Shown: one piece after another, positions 36,692 to 47,449 of the stretch
Position numbering within the stretch: position 1 is the stretch's first letter
Layout: every line of letters starts with the position of its first letter
Source of the DNA: Myotis daubentonii
Lineage: Eukaryota > Chordata > Mammalia > Chiroptera > Vespertilionidae
Length of the DNA stretch: 64,000 nt
Assembly (NCBI RefSeq): GCF_963259705.1
Contig: NC_081847.1
Coordinates: forward strand, 88,100,485 to 88,164,484
Reading direction: 5' to 3'
The notes under the pieces: model-generated
What the model was told of the DNA's origin: nothing
The model's database searches: none
What the model saw: only the letters and a program-made list of their open reading frames with translations
Position numbers and translations under genes: made by a program

Positions 36692-36906
36692 CTGCCCAGC
36701 CAGCATGGCTCAGGGATTGATTGTCGACCTGTGAACCAGGAGGTTATGGTTTGATTCCCAGTCAGGGCACATGCCCAAGCTACAGGCTCAATCCTCAGTG
36801 TGAGGCATGCAGGAGGCAGCCAATTAATGATTCTCTCTCATCAATGATGTTTCTATCCCATCTCCTTCTCCCTTCCTCTCTGAAATAAAAAAAAATATTT
36901 TTTAAA
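36692..36906 (+). mobile_element. Ves SINE, sense
   Basis: Head CCAGCATGGCTCAGGGATTG, GACCTGTGAACCAGGAGG, GATTCCCAGTCAGGGCAC; body GGCATGCAGGAGGCAGCCAA; A-rich tail. AAAGAAGG at 36,684-36,691 and 36,907-36,914 is a short target duplication. Confidence 0.9.
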
Positions 36907-37224
36907 AAAGAAGGTACACTTGTAAGCATTCTCTTTCACAATAAATAGATAAGAGCTAAAAAGTGAGAGTATAATAATAAAATCCAAAAACCTCAGAAAC
37001 CCAATTATTATTACTACTACATCTATGGTAACTTTTATGCAACTCATTTGCAGCAAAATCTGACCTGAATTGACTTGAGGCAACTTGTAAGCTATTTTAT
37101 CCTACTTAACATAAATGAGCATATTTTTCACTGCAAAGATATTATTTTGATTACTGGGTATTACTTCAGACCCTACTAGTGATCTTTTAATATACATGCC
37201 TTATATATTGTATTACCTTTTCTA

Positions 37225-37550
37225 CAAAATAGACTTTACTTTTTTAGAGCAGTTTTAGGTTCACAGCAAAATTGAGAAGAAGGTGCAGTGATTTCCTATA
37301 AACTCCCTGCCCCACACATGCATAGCCTCCCCATCGTCAACATCTGACACCAGGGCAGTACAGTTGTTGCAATCAATGAACTTACATTGACCCATCATCT
37401 TTTCCCAAAGCCCACAGTTTCATAGGGTTCATGCTTGGTGTTATACAATCTATGGGTTTAGACAAATGTATAATGACATGTCTTTAGCATAAGAGAATCA
37501 TACAAAGAAGATTCACTACCTTAAAAATTCTCTGTGCTCCTCCTACTCAT
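37225..37550 (-). mobile_element. Old L1 3' region, antisense
   Basis: Starts as the complement of the L1 3' end (ATAGACTTTACTTTTTTAGA, GCAGTTTTAGGTTCACAGC), then ACACATGCATAGCCTCCCCA, CATTGACCCATCATC, CTATGGGTTTAGACAAATG and TTCTCTGTGCTCCTCCTACT. Matches an L1M-type element. The exact subfamily is not fixed. Confidence 0.6.
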
Positions 37551-37586
37551 TGTATTACCTTTAAAAAAAAAAAAAAACTAATTCTG

Positions 37587-37846
37587 GCCTTGGCCTGTGT
37601 TTCTCAGAGGTTAGAGAGTAGGCCCCTGCTCCCAATGGTCATGGGTTCAATTCCCAGTCAAGGGCATGTACCTGGGTTGCAGGTTCCATCCCTGGCCTCA
37701 GTCTGGGGGTCTGGGCTCAGGCAGGAGGCAGCCAATCAATGTGTCTCTCTCACATCAATGTTTCTTTCTCCCCCCGTCCCTCCATTCCACTCTCTCTAGA
37801 AAGCAATGGGGAAAAAATATCCTTGTGTGAGGATTAAATAAATAAA
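37587..37846 (+). mobile_element. Ves SINE (long form), sense
   Basis: Head GGCCTTGGCCTGTGTTTCTC, GGTTCAATTCCCAGTCAAGG; body with GGAGGCAGCCAATCAATGTG and CTCTCACATCAATG; the end ATATCCTTGTGTGAGGATTA marks the long Ves form also seen at 40.4 kb. TAATTCTG flanks both sides (37,579-37,586 and 37,847-37,854). It inserted beside the poly-A run at 37,562-37,577. Confidence 0.9.
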
Positions 37847-37854
37847 TAATTCTG

Positions 37855-39517
37855 AAAAACATCAGGTTCCAAGGTTTCAGGTTAGGTGTGGTAGGCCTGC
37901 ATTTCCATGGAATACAGAGCTAGAAGTCTCTGGAATGGGATGGTAAAAGAAAGGCTCTCCTGGTTAGCTAACATCAAGAGAGAAATGTCACCAGTAGAAG
38001 TTGGGTTAGGGGCCTTGAAAAGCCTCTTATATCTGTTATCTAGTCTTAATGTCTGAAATTCAACAATTTTAAATCATTCCCTAATTTCTTTAATTTTGCC
38101 TGCTATTAAATAGACCCTAGATGCCATAGAAAAAAGAGCACTGGGAGCCCATAGGTCATTTACTCCGTAGTGTAAGTTTTGAAAAGAAGGAGTGAGTTCA
38201 GAAGTAAATTCACTGCCTGACAGCATAGAGCAAGTGCCTTTCGGGAGAAGAGAAACTAGAAACTGTGCTAAAGGGGAGGCCAGCTCATCCTACCACTTGA
38301 AGATCAACAGCTCTACCCCTGGCAATCAAGGCAATGCCTGCTTGATCCGGTTCTGATCAGAATTTTATATATAAGATAGATAATATGTAATTATAGTATC
38401 ATAATACTATTTATTAAGTTGTATAAAATTATTAATACTGATATTAGATTTAAAGAAAAATATATTCACAGGTGGGAAACAGCTCCCCTGAGATAAGGAT
38501 AATGACCCATAAACTCAAGGAAGTCAGGTGACTAACCAAGCTGACAGCAGATACAAAACTTTTATTGCTACATAAACACAAACTTAAACCTCCTGATTCC
38601 TGGATAACACTTTCTAAGGCCCTCTGAAAATGAAAATCAATGATCTTTAAAGACCCATCAATCTTGTGGAAGCAATTAAGCCAAAATCTTAGGAAAGCAA
38701 GGAACTCATTCAACAGGGACACAACAAAAGCCAATGGTCATAATATTGATCAGTATTATGAGCAGGAAATTGAGGCAAGTCAGGAGGGTTAAATAAGAAA
38801 AGTTCCTGCAAGAAAAGAATTCAGAACCACCTCATTCAAGATATGACAGAATGGCCTCATATTTCAATTCTTTTTAAAATAATTCCACTTGAAAGCTGTA
38901 TATTAAAAAAAATTGAATCCAAACAGTGTATTTTCTACTTTTACATTTTAAAGAATCTTTTTTCTCTGCTAAGTTCAACAAATCTTCTCTGTCATTGCAG
39001 TTTATATTTCTCATAATAGTCCTCTTTATCTCATAATATAGTGTGAGTCCTATTGCACTAAATGGAAATAGATTTCCTAGAAGTGTCTACTTATTTACTC
39101 TAAGTAGGTAGCAATCAAAAAGTGCCCAAGGACAAGTTCCTTTGAATTGTTGTATTCTGATAGGGCTCTTACTAGAATTCACAAGTCAAAAACTTCATAT
39201 AAAGGGGGAAAAAACTGAATTGCTTTTTGTGTCTCAGATCTTCTTCCTAAAGATGAGCAGGTGAGGGGAGTTTCTGCTGTACTCTTCCTCAGTTGGTAAA
39301 TGAAACCAGATATCAATTGGATGGGTATAGTGTGTGGACACCATCTAAAATGGGTTATACATAATTTTCTATCGAATGAACACAGCTGAGAAAATGTTTC
39401 ATTCATGGTATAAAATATATAATGTCTTTCATCCTGTTGAAGCCCCACTATTTTTGTTAAACTTGCAATATATCTAAAAGAGCAATTATTCTCCATCAGC
39501 TCAATCAAAATTATCAA
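37855..39517. other. Unassigned DNA
   Basis: AT-rich, without recognised repeats. The 112-codon minus frame at 39,179-39,517 has no domain and abuts a Helitron. Confidence 0.35.
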
Positions 39518-40743
39518 TCTACACTAATAAAAGACAAAGATGCTAATTGACCATACCTTCGCTACACCCACCAGCCAATCAGAAGAGTATGCAAATTAAC
39601 CCAAAAAAAGATGGGCATTAAATTTGCATACTGCAGGTGGGGCGGGCAGCGCCAGACGCCACCCATGGGATCCAGGCCGCAGATCGGGGACCGGGGAGGC
39701 AGGGCGGGCAGCGCCAGACACTACCCTGGGGGGCGGAGCCGGCGATTTCCCAGCCAGAAGCCTGAGGCCTGGGCAGGGGCAGAGCCTGTGATTGGAGCAG
39801 GCTGGGGGTCCCCTTCCCAGGCCTAATGCCCCAGCCAGAGGCCTGAGGCCTGGGCAGGGGTGGAACCAGTGATCACACGGGGCTGGGGGTCCCCTGCCCA
39901 GGCCTAATGCCCGGTCTAAGGCCTTAGGCCTGGGCAGGGGCCGAGCCAGGGATCGGTGTGAACTATAGAGGAAACACCTTTTCTGACCGCTCATTGGCTA
40001 AGCTCCCTGTATGCCACTGGTAATATTCTTGGTAACTTGGGTAATAAGAATCCAAGAAGGTGATGTAGGGTTTTTCCACCTCACTCCTGGAGAAAAAAAT
40101 GAAGGTCTGCAGCTGGAGGGGCTAAGAAATATCATATCCTGCCCTAGCCGGGTTGGCTCAGTAGATAATGCCTCAGCCTGCCTACCACAGGGTCTGGGTT
40201 CAATTCTGACCAAGGGCATGTACCTAGGTTGCAGGCTCTTCCCTGGCTGGGGCTCAGGTCAGTGCTCATGCAGGAGGCAACCAATCAAAGTGTTCCTCTC
40301 ACTTTGATATTTCCCTCTGTCTTTCCTTTTCTCTTCCACATTCTCTAAAAATCAATGGAAACATATCCTCAAGTGAGGATAAAATAATAATAAAGAAATG
40401 TCATATCCTATGAAAGACACATCTTGAAAATGCCTAAAGAAAGTTGTCATTTTTTCATGGTGAAGGGACTAGAGTCTGTGTTGATGAAAACACCTTAGTG
40501 GCTGCAGTGACTGGCAGTGGTTGCAGCAGCAGGGTGATGGGGCTGGGGCCTTCCCCTGATCAGCCCGGTCGCCTCACAGGGAGGCCAGACTGCAACTTAG
40601 GCCCGCTCCCCAAGGGGAGCAGGGAGCGGGCCTAAGCCGTCAGTAGGACATCCTCTGAGGGCTCCCAGTATGTGAGAGGGGGCAGGCTGGGCTGAGGGAC
40701 ACCCCCCCCACCAGTGCACAAACTTCGTGCACCGGGCCCCTAG
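39518..40743 (+). mobile_element. Composite Helitron enclosing host-like sequence and a Ves SINE
   Basis: The 5' module (39,518-~39,957) starts TCTACACTAATAAAAGAC, has inverted octamers at 39,589-39,596 and 39,622-39,629, and ~80-bp GC-rich repeats around GGCTGGGGGTCCCC. The 3' module (~40,490-40,743) has the hairpin CTTAGGCCCGCTCCCC ... GCGGGCCTAAG and ends GTGCACAAACTTCGTGCAC, CGGGCCCCTAG. Host bases are A and T. The ~530 bp between them match no Helitron I see elsewhere and include a Ves SINE with its own target duplication. Either a captured segment later hit by a SINE, or two Helitron remnants. Confidence 0.7.
40141..40392 (+). mobile_element. Ves SINE (long form) inside the composite Helitron
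   Basis: Head GCCCTAGCCGGGTTGGCTCA, GGTTCAATTCTGACCAAGGG; body GCAGGAGGCAACCAATCAAA; end ATATCCTCAAGTGAGGATAA. AAGAAATATCATATCCT (40,124-40,140) and AAGAAATGTCATATCCT (40,393-40,409) form a 17-bp target duplication with one mismatch. Confidence 0.95.
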
Positions 40744-41053
40744 TTATTTTATACACACTGCAGACTCTTGGAGCATCAGGCCAAAGACACATTAACTGGC
40801 CAGATGAAACTAGAAAGAGATAGGAACCAGTTACAGATGGCCTACCTAGTGAATGTGGTCAACAGAGAATTGAGCTTTTGAGATCTAAAGTGACAGCTCA
40901 GATGTGTTCCTTGAGATGAGGTTTTTGCTCTTGTTTTTAGGAATCCATTTGCAAGTCTATCATGGCAACCACTGAAAATTGTTTCTTGAAGAGAGCACTT
41001 ATTACTTCCTGCCTATGTAATATTCAGTGGGTCAATGTCTGATGACTGAGATA
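40744..41053. other. Unassigned spacer between Helitrons
   Basis: 310 bp with nothing recognised. Confidence 0.4.
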
Positions 41054-41376
41054 TCTATATATATAAAAAGTCAGCGGCTGGAATGCTGTAACTACCAGAA
41101 CAACCAGTCGCTGTGACGCCCACTGCGGCCAGTGAACTGGCCTGATGAGGGGTGAGGCTAGTCGGCAACCTCCCGCGGCCCGTCCCCCACCCCAATCAGG
41201 GTCGGGGGCCGCTGGCCAATCACCCGCAGCCCCTTTTCTCCAGCCAGCCTGGCCCTGATTGGGCCCTGATCAAGGCACGGCAGCCAGCCAACCTTCTGCC
41301 ATCTCCTCCTCCAGACAGGCCCAGCCCCAATCTGCTCCAATCAGGTCAGCCAGACCCACCCATGCACGAATTCTAG
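41054..41376 (+). mobile_element. Non-autonomous Helitron with shortened 3' hairpin
   Basis: Starts TCTATATATATAAAAAGTCA, contains ACAACCAGTCGCTGTGACGC, and ends CCCATGCACGAATTCTAG. The right arm of the usual terminal hairpin and the GGGCC stretch are missing, yet CTAG and the following T are kept. Host base A precedes it. The GC-rich body has no frame of interest. Confidence 0.88.
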
Positions 41377-43291
41377 TTAGGATACAATCCTGGAATCATG
41401 CTACCTGAATTGGTCAAAATATCCTTTCTTACCCTCAATAAAGGTAAGTATCTTGAAAAAAGACTCATTTGCAGAACTATTGCCACTAGGATTAGGCCTA
41501 CTTAGAGGGCACATATAAGTCCTGACTATGATTCAAGGACAACTTTCCTCAGTAGTTCCCATAATTTAAAATGGGATTTTTTTTTAGCAGAAAAGGACAA
41601 GAATGAGAATATACATAAAAAATGGAAAATAAATGCATAATAACATTTTTCCTTTAAGCCCTAATAAAGAATTCTATTACTGAGGGACAATGCAAGGGTG
41701 AGAATAACAAATTCTATCTAAAGCATCATTTAAGCATTTCTTGCCTTTTCTTCACCTCTCATTTAAACATAATATACCCTATGGGCTTCTCACATTTTTA
41801 TTTGAATAGATGACAGATAACTTCATCTCTAAAGAATTATCTCTTCACTGAATTTACAAGCAATCACAAATTTGGCTGAAACTGAGATTTTTGAATCCAC
41901 AGTAGCTGAACTCAAGAAAATGCTTTTCATCTTTCCCAGTGGCCCATTGTATTATGGATTTGTGAGCCATGTGACAGTATGCATGGGTGTGAAATAAAAG
42001 CTAACAGCCACATGATGAATGTATTGATTTGACATCTATGGGAATGTAGAATTAAATAACTATTCCTTTTCTTTTTGCTTTATCTGCAAAAACACAGGTC
42101 TGTAAAGCCTACACATTATATGTCTGAAAATGCAATTTAGGAAATATCTTAAGTAAAATATTTTACGAATATAAAATGGAAAACATGATATTATGAATTA
42201 AGAATGTGACATAAAACCACATTAAAGATATATATCATATATGTATAGATATATATATTTCTCAAATCTGATTGTACAGGTACCCCTTTTAAGAGGAAAA
42301 ATATAATGGACTTCTAATGTTGGAATTAATTGGTTAAATATGTACAAACATTAAAAACATATTTTTAATTTTCATGTAACTATAAATTCAAAACAAATTT
42401 ATAAATTAAAAACAAACCAATAGAGCTAAAAAACTAATAAAAATAATATTAATGACAATAATTTAATGTTATACATAATGCGAGGCTGTATCTATATCAC
42501 CATTTACAATGTGACTGTTGTGAGAATGTGTATAGAATAATTTAGGTTTGACTTGTTTATTCTATGTTGTACCATCAGATGGCTCATTTAAAAAGATTTC
42601 CTGTTCAATTTATTGCAAAACCTTTTTACTATGGAATTCACTTAGTGAATCATTAAATATTATTAGATGCACCTCTCTAATGATGACAAATTAATTAAAA
42701 GTTTCATCATGATCATAAATACAAATACAGGCATTACAATCACATGGCTGTCTCTGTTTTAGGATGGTTTTTCATAATATAAGAATAAACTCTGCATTTT
42801 GTGTACTCATGACTGTAAACCTACTTTTGCCCAACACTGCATTTACAAGTCATATTAGGCTTTAACAATCAACATCATTGTCTACTTAATACAGTACATT
42901 GTCTACAATACATAATACAGTACATAATACAAATAAAAATAATCACTCTTTTGGTTAAAACAAGTTTTAGTTGATAGGTAACAGAACAAAATTGTTTATT
43001 TTCCTCTCCTCTTTTTTCCTATTAATTTAACACACTTTGTAACTCAAAGAAAAATGACAAAAGTATTTACTCCAATGCATTTTCTATCTTAGTCTAATTA
43101 TATCTCTATGTAATGTCACTGAAAATCTATTTTTTCTTAGTTGGTTGATTCTATAGTTTAACATTATTTTTTCTCTCAAATGTTTTACAAAAATATTATT
43201 CTTCTTATAACATGTAACTCATAATTTGAGATCTGTTTTTATTTTTTAAAGCCTTAACCACTAATAAATTATTAATATATAAATGCATTAA
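41377..43291. other. Unassigned very AT-rich DNA
   Basis: About 1.9 kb, AT-rich throughout, with a TATA/ATAT tract near 42,226-42,258 and no repeat I can name. No coding frame. Confidence 0.4.
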
Positions 43292-43408
43292 TCTATAATG
43301 ATAAAAGCATAATATGCTAATTAGACCAGACAGCCAAACGACCTTCCGGATGAAGTCAGACTGCGAGGGCCAAGCCCCTTGCACAAATTTTATGCATCCG
43401 GCCTCTGG
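43292..43408 (+). mobile_element. Miniature Helitron (117 bp)
   Basis: Starts TCTATAATGATAAAAGCATA, continues ATATGCTAATTAGACC, and ends GCACAAATTTTATGCATC (hairpin), CGGCCTCTGG (CTRR end). Host bases A and T. This is the shortest complete Helitron here, essentially only the two ends. Confidence 0.88.
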
Positions 43409-43464
43409 TATGAATATATTATTAAAAGCATTAGTGAGGATAATTTCTTTATTATTCATGAGAG

Positions 43465-43540
43465 TGATCTGAGTTCAAATGCCAACTCTTCCTAGCTACG
43501 TGACCTTGGCAGGTCATTTAACCTCTCTGATTGCAGCAAG
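43465..43540 (+). repeat. MIR core fragment, sense
   Basis: GAGTTCAAATGCCAACTCTT, TAGCTACGTGACCTTGGCAG and GTCATTTAACCTCTCTGATT are the MIR core in order. Confidence 0.8.
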
Positions 43541-43744
43541 TTTGGACAAAACTATATTAACTTATTTCATCTTTCTATCAACCTGTATTTACCTATGTTT
43601 ACAGGATTTTTAAAAAAAGGAATTTTCTTTAATCAGGAGAGGGATTAGAAAATCTTTTTAAATAAGAATTCCAGGAGATACTTTACAACCTGGAAGTTTG
43701 GAAAACATTGAGAATATATAATCATCAAATATTATCTTTGTTTT

Positions 43745-43890
43745 CAAAAAGAAGGCTTGGTAGAACAATCAGAATAGAAACTTTGAACTCAGACAAACGG
43801 AGTTTGAATCCTGATTCTATCACTTGTTGGATTAGCTTCTGAGTCTTTTAAGTAACGCTAATTCCTACCTTACAAGGTGGTCCACCTTTT
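43745..43890 (+). repeat. MIR-like fragment, sense
   Basis: AACGGAGTTTGAATCCTGAT, TCTATCACTTGTTGGATTAG and CTAATTCCTACCTTACAAGG follow MIR order with much divergence. Confidence 0.5.
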
Positions 43891-44235
43891 GGTTTCTTCA
43901 CTTATCCCTGGCAACTTCTATTTATTCCTTTCCATATTTTCCCCTTAACTTTACCTTAAAATGTTATAGCGTCTCAAGTATCAGTTATGAATTTTTTTAT
44001 TTCTCTCTCTATACATGGCCCCAGATAAACTATTCTTTCTTACATTGTGAAATGCTAGCTCTATGCTTTCATTTCCAAAATATATCTTAGCTCAGCCTTC
44101 TGATATCTTAAATGCAGATTCATAGGCAACTATTACTATTCCACTGAAAGAGCTCAGAGACATGCCAAAAACTTGACATGTGTTTTTGAAACAGAATTCT
44201 AAATTTCTACTTCACCCCCATTTTACATCTATAAC

Positions 44236-44267
44236 CACACACACACTCACACACACACACACACACA
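44236..44267. repeat. (CA)n microsatellite
   Basis: About 16 CA units with one CT interruption. Confidence 0.95.
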
Positions 44268-44419
44268 TTGCTCTCTGTCTTCTCCATATGAGCACATGGT
44301 ATCATCATCATCTGACTAATTACTTAATCCAGGACCCTTCCATTTACTCCCGGCCCTTCTGATTTCCTCACTTCACCCTCACACACACAATCAATCCCTC
44401 ACAAAAATGTATCTTAAAT

Positions 44420-45310
44420 CTTTCTCGTTCTGTCTGTCTTTACAGCCGTCACCTCAGACCTAGTCACCATCAACACATCTTTTCTGATCTATAAAAATAG
44501 CCTCCTAACTGGCCTCCTGCCTTCCTCTACTCTTGGATCCATTCTCCACAGCTGTCAATGTGAACTTTACACACATGAAGGAATCATGGCACTCGCTTGC
44601 TTGCAACCCTCCCATAGCTCCCAGTGTCCACCCAAAACAATTCAAACTCCATATCCCCCAAGACCCTGAAATGATCTCACTTCTCCTTACTTCCTCAGTC
44701 TCACATTCCGTTATTCTCCCTTGTGCTATAGCTACCCTGGTTTTCTTTCCATTTTCTCAGAAACCAATATCATCTTTGTCTAAGGGCTTTTGAGCTTTTG
44801 CGTTATCCTCTTTTTTGCTCGGCTGGATCTTCATTTCCTCTAAGTCATAGGTGAGATATTAGCTCCTCAAAAAATCTCTGACCTCCCATCTAAGCAGACA
44901 AGCATATATTATTAGAGTGTTCCTTTCCACCTATAGCACTTTTCACAATTTGTAATTATACGTTACATATTCATATGTTGATCTACTTCTTTGTTTTCTG
45001 TCTCCCCCCTTTGTCTATTATAGTTTATCAATATACTAGTGACACAGCACATGAAATCGCGCGAGACCCGGGACCCCAGACCCCACTGCGCCGCGGGACT
45101 CCCCCAAGTCCCACTGTGCCCGAGACCCAGAGTCAAGTCCCCGCCCACCCGTTCAAGCTTTGCTGCACACACAGCCTCCTGGTGACCGGTCTTTGGTCCT
45201 TATAGCGTTAGGGCCACTGGATTTTTATAATATAGATACTCAGTGCTTGCAACAGCCTAGCATTTTATGGGTTTTCCCAATATAAATATTTAAATGTATG
45301 AATGAATCTA
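44420..45310 (+). mobile_element. L2 fragment, sense, interrupted by a Helitron
   Basis: L2 order: AGCCTCCTAACTGGCCTCCT, GGATCCATTCTCCACAGCTG, CCCTCCCATAGCTCCCAGTG, then TGTCTCCCCCCTTTGTCTAT. After the Helitron at 45,036-45,236 it resumes CAGTGCTTGCAACAGCCTAG and ends near ATGTATGAATGAAT. Confidence 0.7.
45036..45236 (-). mobile_element. Non-autonomous Helitron of a different subfamily, antisense
   Basis: Plus-strand left end CTAGTGACACAGCACATGAA and right end GGATTTTTATAATATAGA, i.e. a minus-strand element starting TCTATATTATAAAAATCC and ending GTGCTGTGTCACTAG. Flanking bases A and T. It lacks the octamer and the CGGGCCTCTAG end shared by the others, so it belongs to a separate subfamily. 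Confidence 0.85.
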
Positions 45311-46694
45311 ATAAATAGTAGACATGGTTCCTCCCTGCCCCCAACCCCAACACCACCCCAAGTTCAGTAGAGTGGTAAAAATGTAAAGAATCTAAACCCT
45401 TGATTCTAAGTCTGGCTTCACCACTTTCAAGTCACACAACTACTTTAAAATATAGTGCATTGCTAGAAATGGCCCCTTGTTCCCAAGAGGAGGGACATAA
45501 CATGCCACATGGGAGCCACAATGAGAAGCACCAGGGTTGGTCAGGAGGCAGAGGGAGAGAGAGGGAACAGCTATAGGCAAGAGCTTTATTGTGCTTTCTT
45601 CCAGAAGGAATGGGGGAGGAAGAGTAAGTAGGTGTAGGGTTGGCTTGTATGAATGATTTCAGCAGGCCAGGAGCAGATGAGCTGTCCTAGTGTCTTGTAC
45701 TTGGCCCTCAGTAGGTGAAGTGTGAGAGCCTGAAGCTGGTGCTAGTTGGAGTATGGGCTCTGGATGGGTTGGTTTGTATTTGAAAATACAGTCACAGATG
45801 AGTTGTTTACTATCTCTAGGAATTGTCCAGCCCCGAGAGGGGTGGTCTTTCCAGGGTCAGCAAGGCCCCAGATGTTGAAGCATCAGAAATACCAAACATT
45901 AAAGACATGATTAATACAATGACTTTGATGGGTAAGCCCTTGGACATCACTGAATCTCAGATTTCACATCTGAACAGTGGAAAAAATAATGTTCTTTTCT
46001 CTACCTCAAAATTGGCAGAAAACAGATGTTGAAAACACTAAACCTAAACACTAAACCACTTATGAAGATATTTTATTCTTTCAAAAAGAACAGCACATTG
46101 AGGGAGCTGCGTTTTCTTTCTACAGCGTTGATGTATTTTTAGTCTCATTTGCTCCACTCTCCTCCACCCCTCTGTGAGACTGATGGTCTGTTTACAAGGG
46201 AGAGTTGACTAGAGCTGGAGGAGAAAGGCCAGTCAGAAGCCAGGGAGGACAGTGACACTAAATAGGCCTGGCCTCATTAGCATCAACTTTAAAAATCTTA
46301 GCTAAGCTGTCACTGTCATAACTCAAGGACATGAGAGGAGTCTCCGAACCATATATCCGTAGTAGCTATTTGAAAGCATTTCTTTTTTTTTTTTTTTTTT
46401 TACCATGAAAACTCATTAAAATAAGAAAGTGAAAGATCAAATAAAATAAGTAGAAATATTAGTGGGAGAATTTTCTAATTATTTGAAACAATAGCATATC
46501 TATGTTAAAAGGAATTTTAGAAACTTGATTAGATTATTAATATTTATGTAAAAACAAGTGGAGAAAGGGACCACCAATTCATCAGCCCCTCTCATTTCTT
46601 CACTCTCTTCTACATAAAGTTCAGATTGGATGTTAATCACAAATTTGAAAGTTTGATCTCAGGAAATAGGTAAATTTCTGTCAGACCACTTCTA
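45311..46694. other. Unassigned DNA
   Basis: Faint MIR-like text near 45,950-46,000 (CTCAGATTTCACATCTGAAC). A poly-T run spans 46,383-46,401. No coding frame. Confidence 0.35.
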
Positions 46695-47069
46695 TCCTAT
46701 AAAATAAAAGGCTAATATGCAAATTGACCTAATGATGAAACAACCAGTCGCTATGACGCGCACTGACCATCAGGGGGCAGACGTTCAATGCAGGAGCTTC
46801 CCCCTGGTGGTCAGTGCACTCCCATAGAGGGTGTGCCACTCAGCCAGAAACCGGGCTCACAGCTGGTGAGTGCTGCAGTGGTGGCGGGAGCCTCTCCTGC
46901 CTCTGCAGCAGTGGTAAGGATGTCCAACTGACGGCTTAGGCCCGCTTCCCATGGGGAGCCATCAGTTGGAAATCCCCGAGGGCTCCTGGACTATGAGAGG
47001 ATACAGGCCAGGCTGAGGGACTACCCCCCCCCCGCCCCTGAGCATGAATTTCATGCACCGGGCCTCTAG
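46695..47069 (+). mobile_element. Non-autonomous Helitron
   Basis: Starts TCCTATAAAATAAAAGGCTA with a perfect octamer at 46,717-46,724, then ACAACCAGTCGCTATGACGC and CTGACCATCAGGGGGCAG. It has the internal hairpin around GGCTTAGGCCCGC (about 46,927-46,972) and ends GCATGAATTTCATGCACC, GGGCCTCTAG. Host bases A and T. Confidence 0.94.
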
Positions 47070-47449
47070 TTTTCTCTATAAAGTAGGAGTAGCTTTCAGA
47101 TTCTGAGAAGGTAATGGAAGGAAGAGAAAAATTAGAACTTTGAGGGGAGAGGAAAAATTTTAAATAGGCATTGTTTGTGGGGGGAGGGAAGGATTCTTAA
47201 GATTGTTGGTTTTATAGAGGATCTACTATTTTGTGTTACTAATATTCTTGTACATTCCTAACTTTCTTTTCTCTTCCAACCCTGGGTGGGTTCAACTCTA
47301 TGCTCTGAACAGATGAGCTTTAATAAAATTACACAAAACAAGGTTAGAATGTCTGGGTGGGGGGAGATTTAAAAAAAAAATCCCCAGCATCCTTAATTGA
47401 AGCAATCACTTTATCTAGAAATCCTATTAGGTTTGTCTGGCCAACTCAC
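47070..47449. other. Unassigned DNA
   Basis: Short G-rich and poly-A patches (about 47,178-47,190 and 47,373-47,380). Nothing else named. Confidence 0.35.

Noticed and set aside
39596..39994. 132-codon minus frame rich in Pro, Gly and Leu
   Set aside because: Produced by the GC-rich tandem repeats of a Helitron; the same peptide texture recurs in the array at 57.2-57.8 kb.
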